Source: a bacterium (GTDB taxonomy: Bacteria; UBA10199; DSSB01). Taken from it: a stretch of DNA of 6,135 nucleotides. The notes beneath the pieces were generated by a model that did not search any database, was not told the DNA's origin, and saw only the letters and a program-made list of their open reading frames with translations. Made by a program: the position numbers and the translations under genes. Below are positions 5,856 through 6,135 of this stretch, piece after piece. The stretch lies in assembly GCA_030426445.1 (NCBI GenBank), contig JAUHYS010000136.1, positions 1 through 6,135 on the forward strand, read 5' to 3'. How positions within the stretch are numbered: position 1 is the stretch's first letter; each line of letters starts with the position of its first letter.

Positions 5856-6135
5856 GAATTTGTCCTTCCCCACGGATCACATATTTTTGGGTGGTCAGTT
5901 CTTCTAAACCCATCGGCCCAAACGCATGAAGCTTGGTGGTAGAAATGCCGATCTCTGCACCCAATCCCAATTGACTGCCGTCGTTAAAGCGCGTTGAAGC
6001 GTTGACCAAAACCGCCGAAGCATTCACCTCACGCAAAAAACGCTCGGCATGTTTTTCGTCATTGGTTAAAATGGATTCAGTATGTAAAGAGCTATGTCTA
6101 TGAATATGATCCAATGCGCCCTCAATCCCTTCGAC
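5848..6135 (-). CDS. proA: Gamma-glutamyl phosphate reductase, C-terminal part (runs in from right edge)
   Basis: The frame is open from the window edge ([20 protein letters not shown]) to TAA at 5848-5850, giving the last 95 residues of a protein of about 420. The segments [40 protein letters not shown] and [20 protein letters not shown], followed by [14 protein letters not shown], are the highly conserved end of ProA. The enzyme reduces L-glutamyl-5-phosphate to glutamate semialdehyde with NADPH, the second step of proline synthesis in the cytosol. The catalytic Cys lies upstream of the window. The stop overlaps the rsfS start by 8 nt. The frame also has a TTG at 6114, but that is internal; the gene clearly continues beyond the edge. 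Confidence 0.97.
   Translation of the reverse strand, partial: VEGIEGALDHIHRHSSLHTESILTNDEKHAERFLREVNASAVLVNASTRFNDGSQLGLGAEIGISTTKLHAFGPMGLEELTTQKYVIRGEGQIRD
5863..5871 (-). promoter_or_regulatory. Shine-Dalgarno deciding the rsfS start
   Basis: GGGGAAGGA on the minus strand, ending 7 nt before the GTG at 5855 and lying inside the last codons of proA. Its position favours 5855 over the GTG at 5873. Confidence 0.75.

Overview
The window reads almost entirely on the minus strand, so transcription runs from high to low coordinates. It looks like a chromosomal segment of a Gram-negative bacterium of moderate-to-low GC content (about 43-47% in the two stretches of gpmI I counted by hand). The order proA, rsfS, rlmH, gpmI resembles arrangements known from deltaproteobacterial-type lineages. 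The start of a FlhB/SctU-family export gene adds a flagellum or a type III secretion system. The exact taxon cannot be fixed from this sequence.

Layout in transcription order. (1) 6135-4980 is a tightly packed housekeeping run: the C-terminal 95 residues of gamma-glutamyl phosphate reductase (proA), then ribosomal silencing factor (rsfS, 8-nt overlap with proA), then the 23S rRNA pseudouridine methyltransferase (rlmH, 4-nt overlap with rsfS). (2) After 13 nt comes cofactor-independent phosphoglycerate mutase (gpmI). (3) Directly behind gpmI sits a complete YefM/YoeB-type toxin-antitoxin pair. It has its own candidate promoter, whose -35 lies in the last codons of gpmI, and a striking pair of CGTACG palindromes 12 bp apart. 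(4) comF, a ComF-type phosphoribosyltransferase, starts inside the end of the toxin gene (8-nt overlap). (5) After a 101-nt gap come an inositol monophosphatase family gene (suhB-like) and a TPR-repeat protein. (6) After a 187-nt leader, the first 127 codons of an FlhB/SctU family export-apparatus protein run off the left edge.

The housekeeping genes cover proline synthesis, ribosome silencing, 23S rRNA modification and glycolysis. The most notable point is the toxin-antitoxin module between gpmI and comF. It overlaps its neighbours closely, so comF probably shares the module's autoregulated promoter and is translationally coupled to the toxin. I see no RNA genes, CRISPR arrays, insertion sequences or phage genes, and no clearly undescribed multi-gene system.

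Two start sites are refined here. rsfS most likely starts at a GTG at 5855 and the antitoxin at an ATG at 3375, each preceded by a good Shine-Dalgarno sequence 7 nt upstream.
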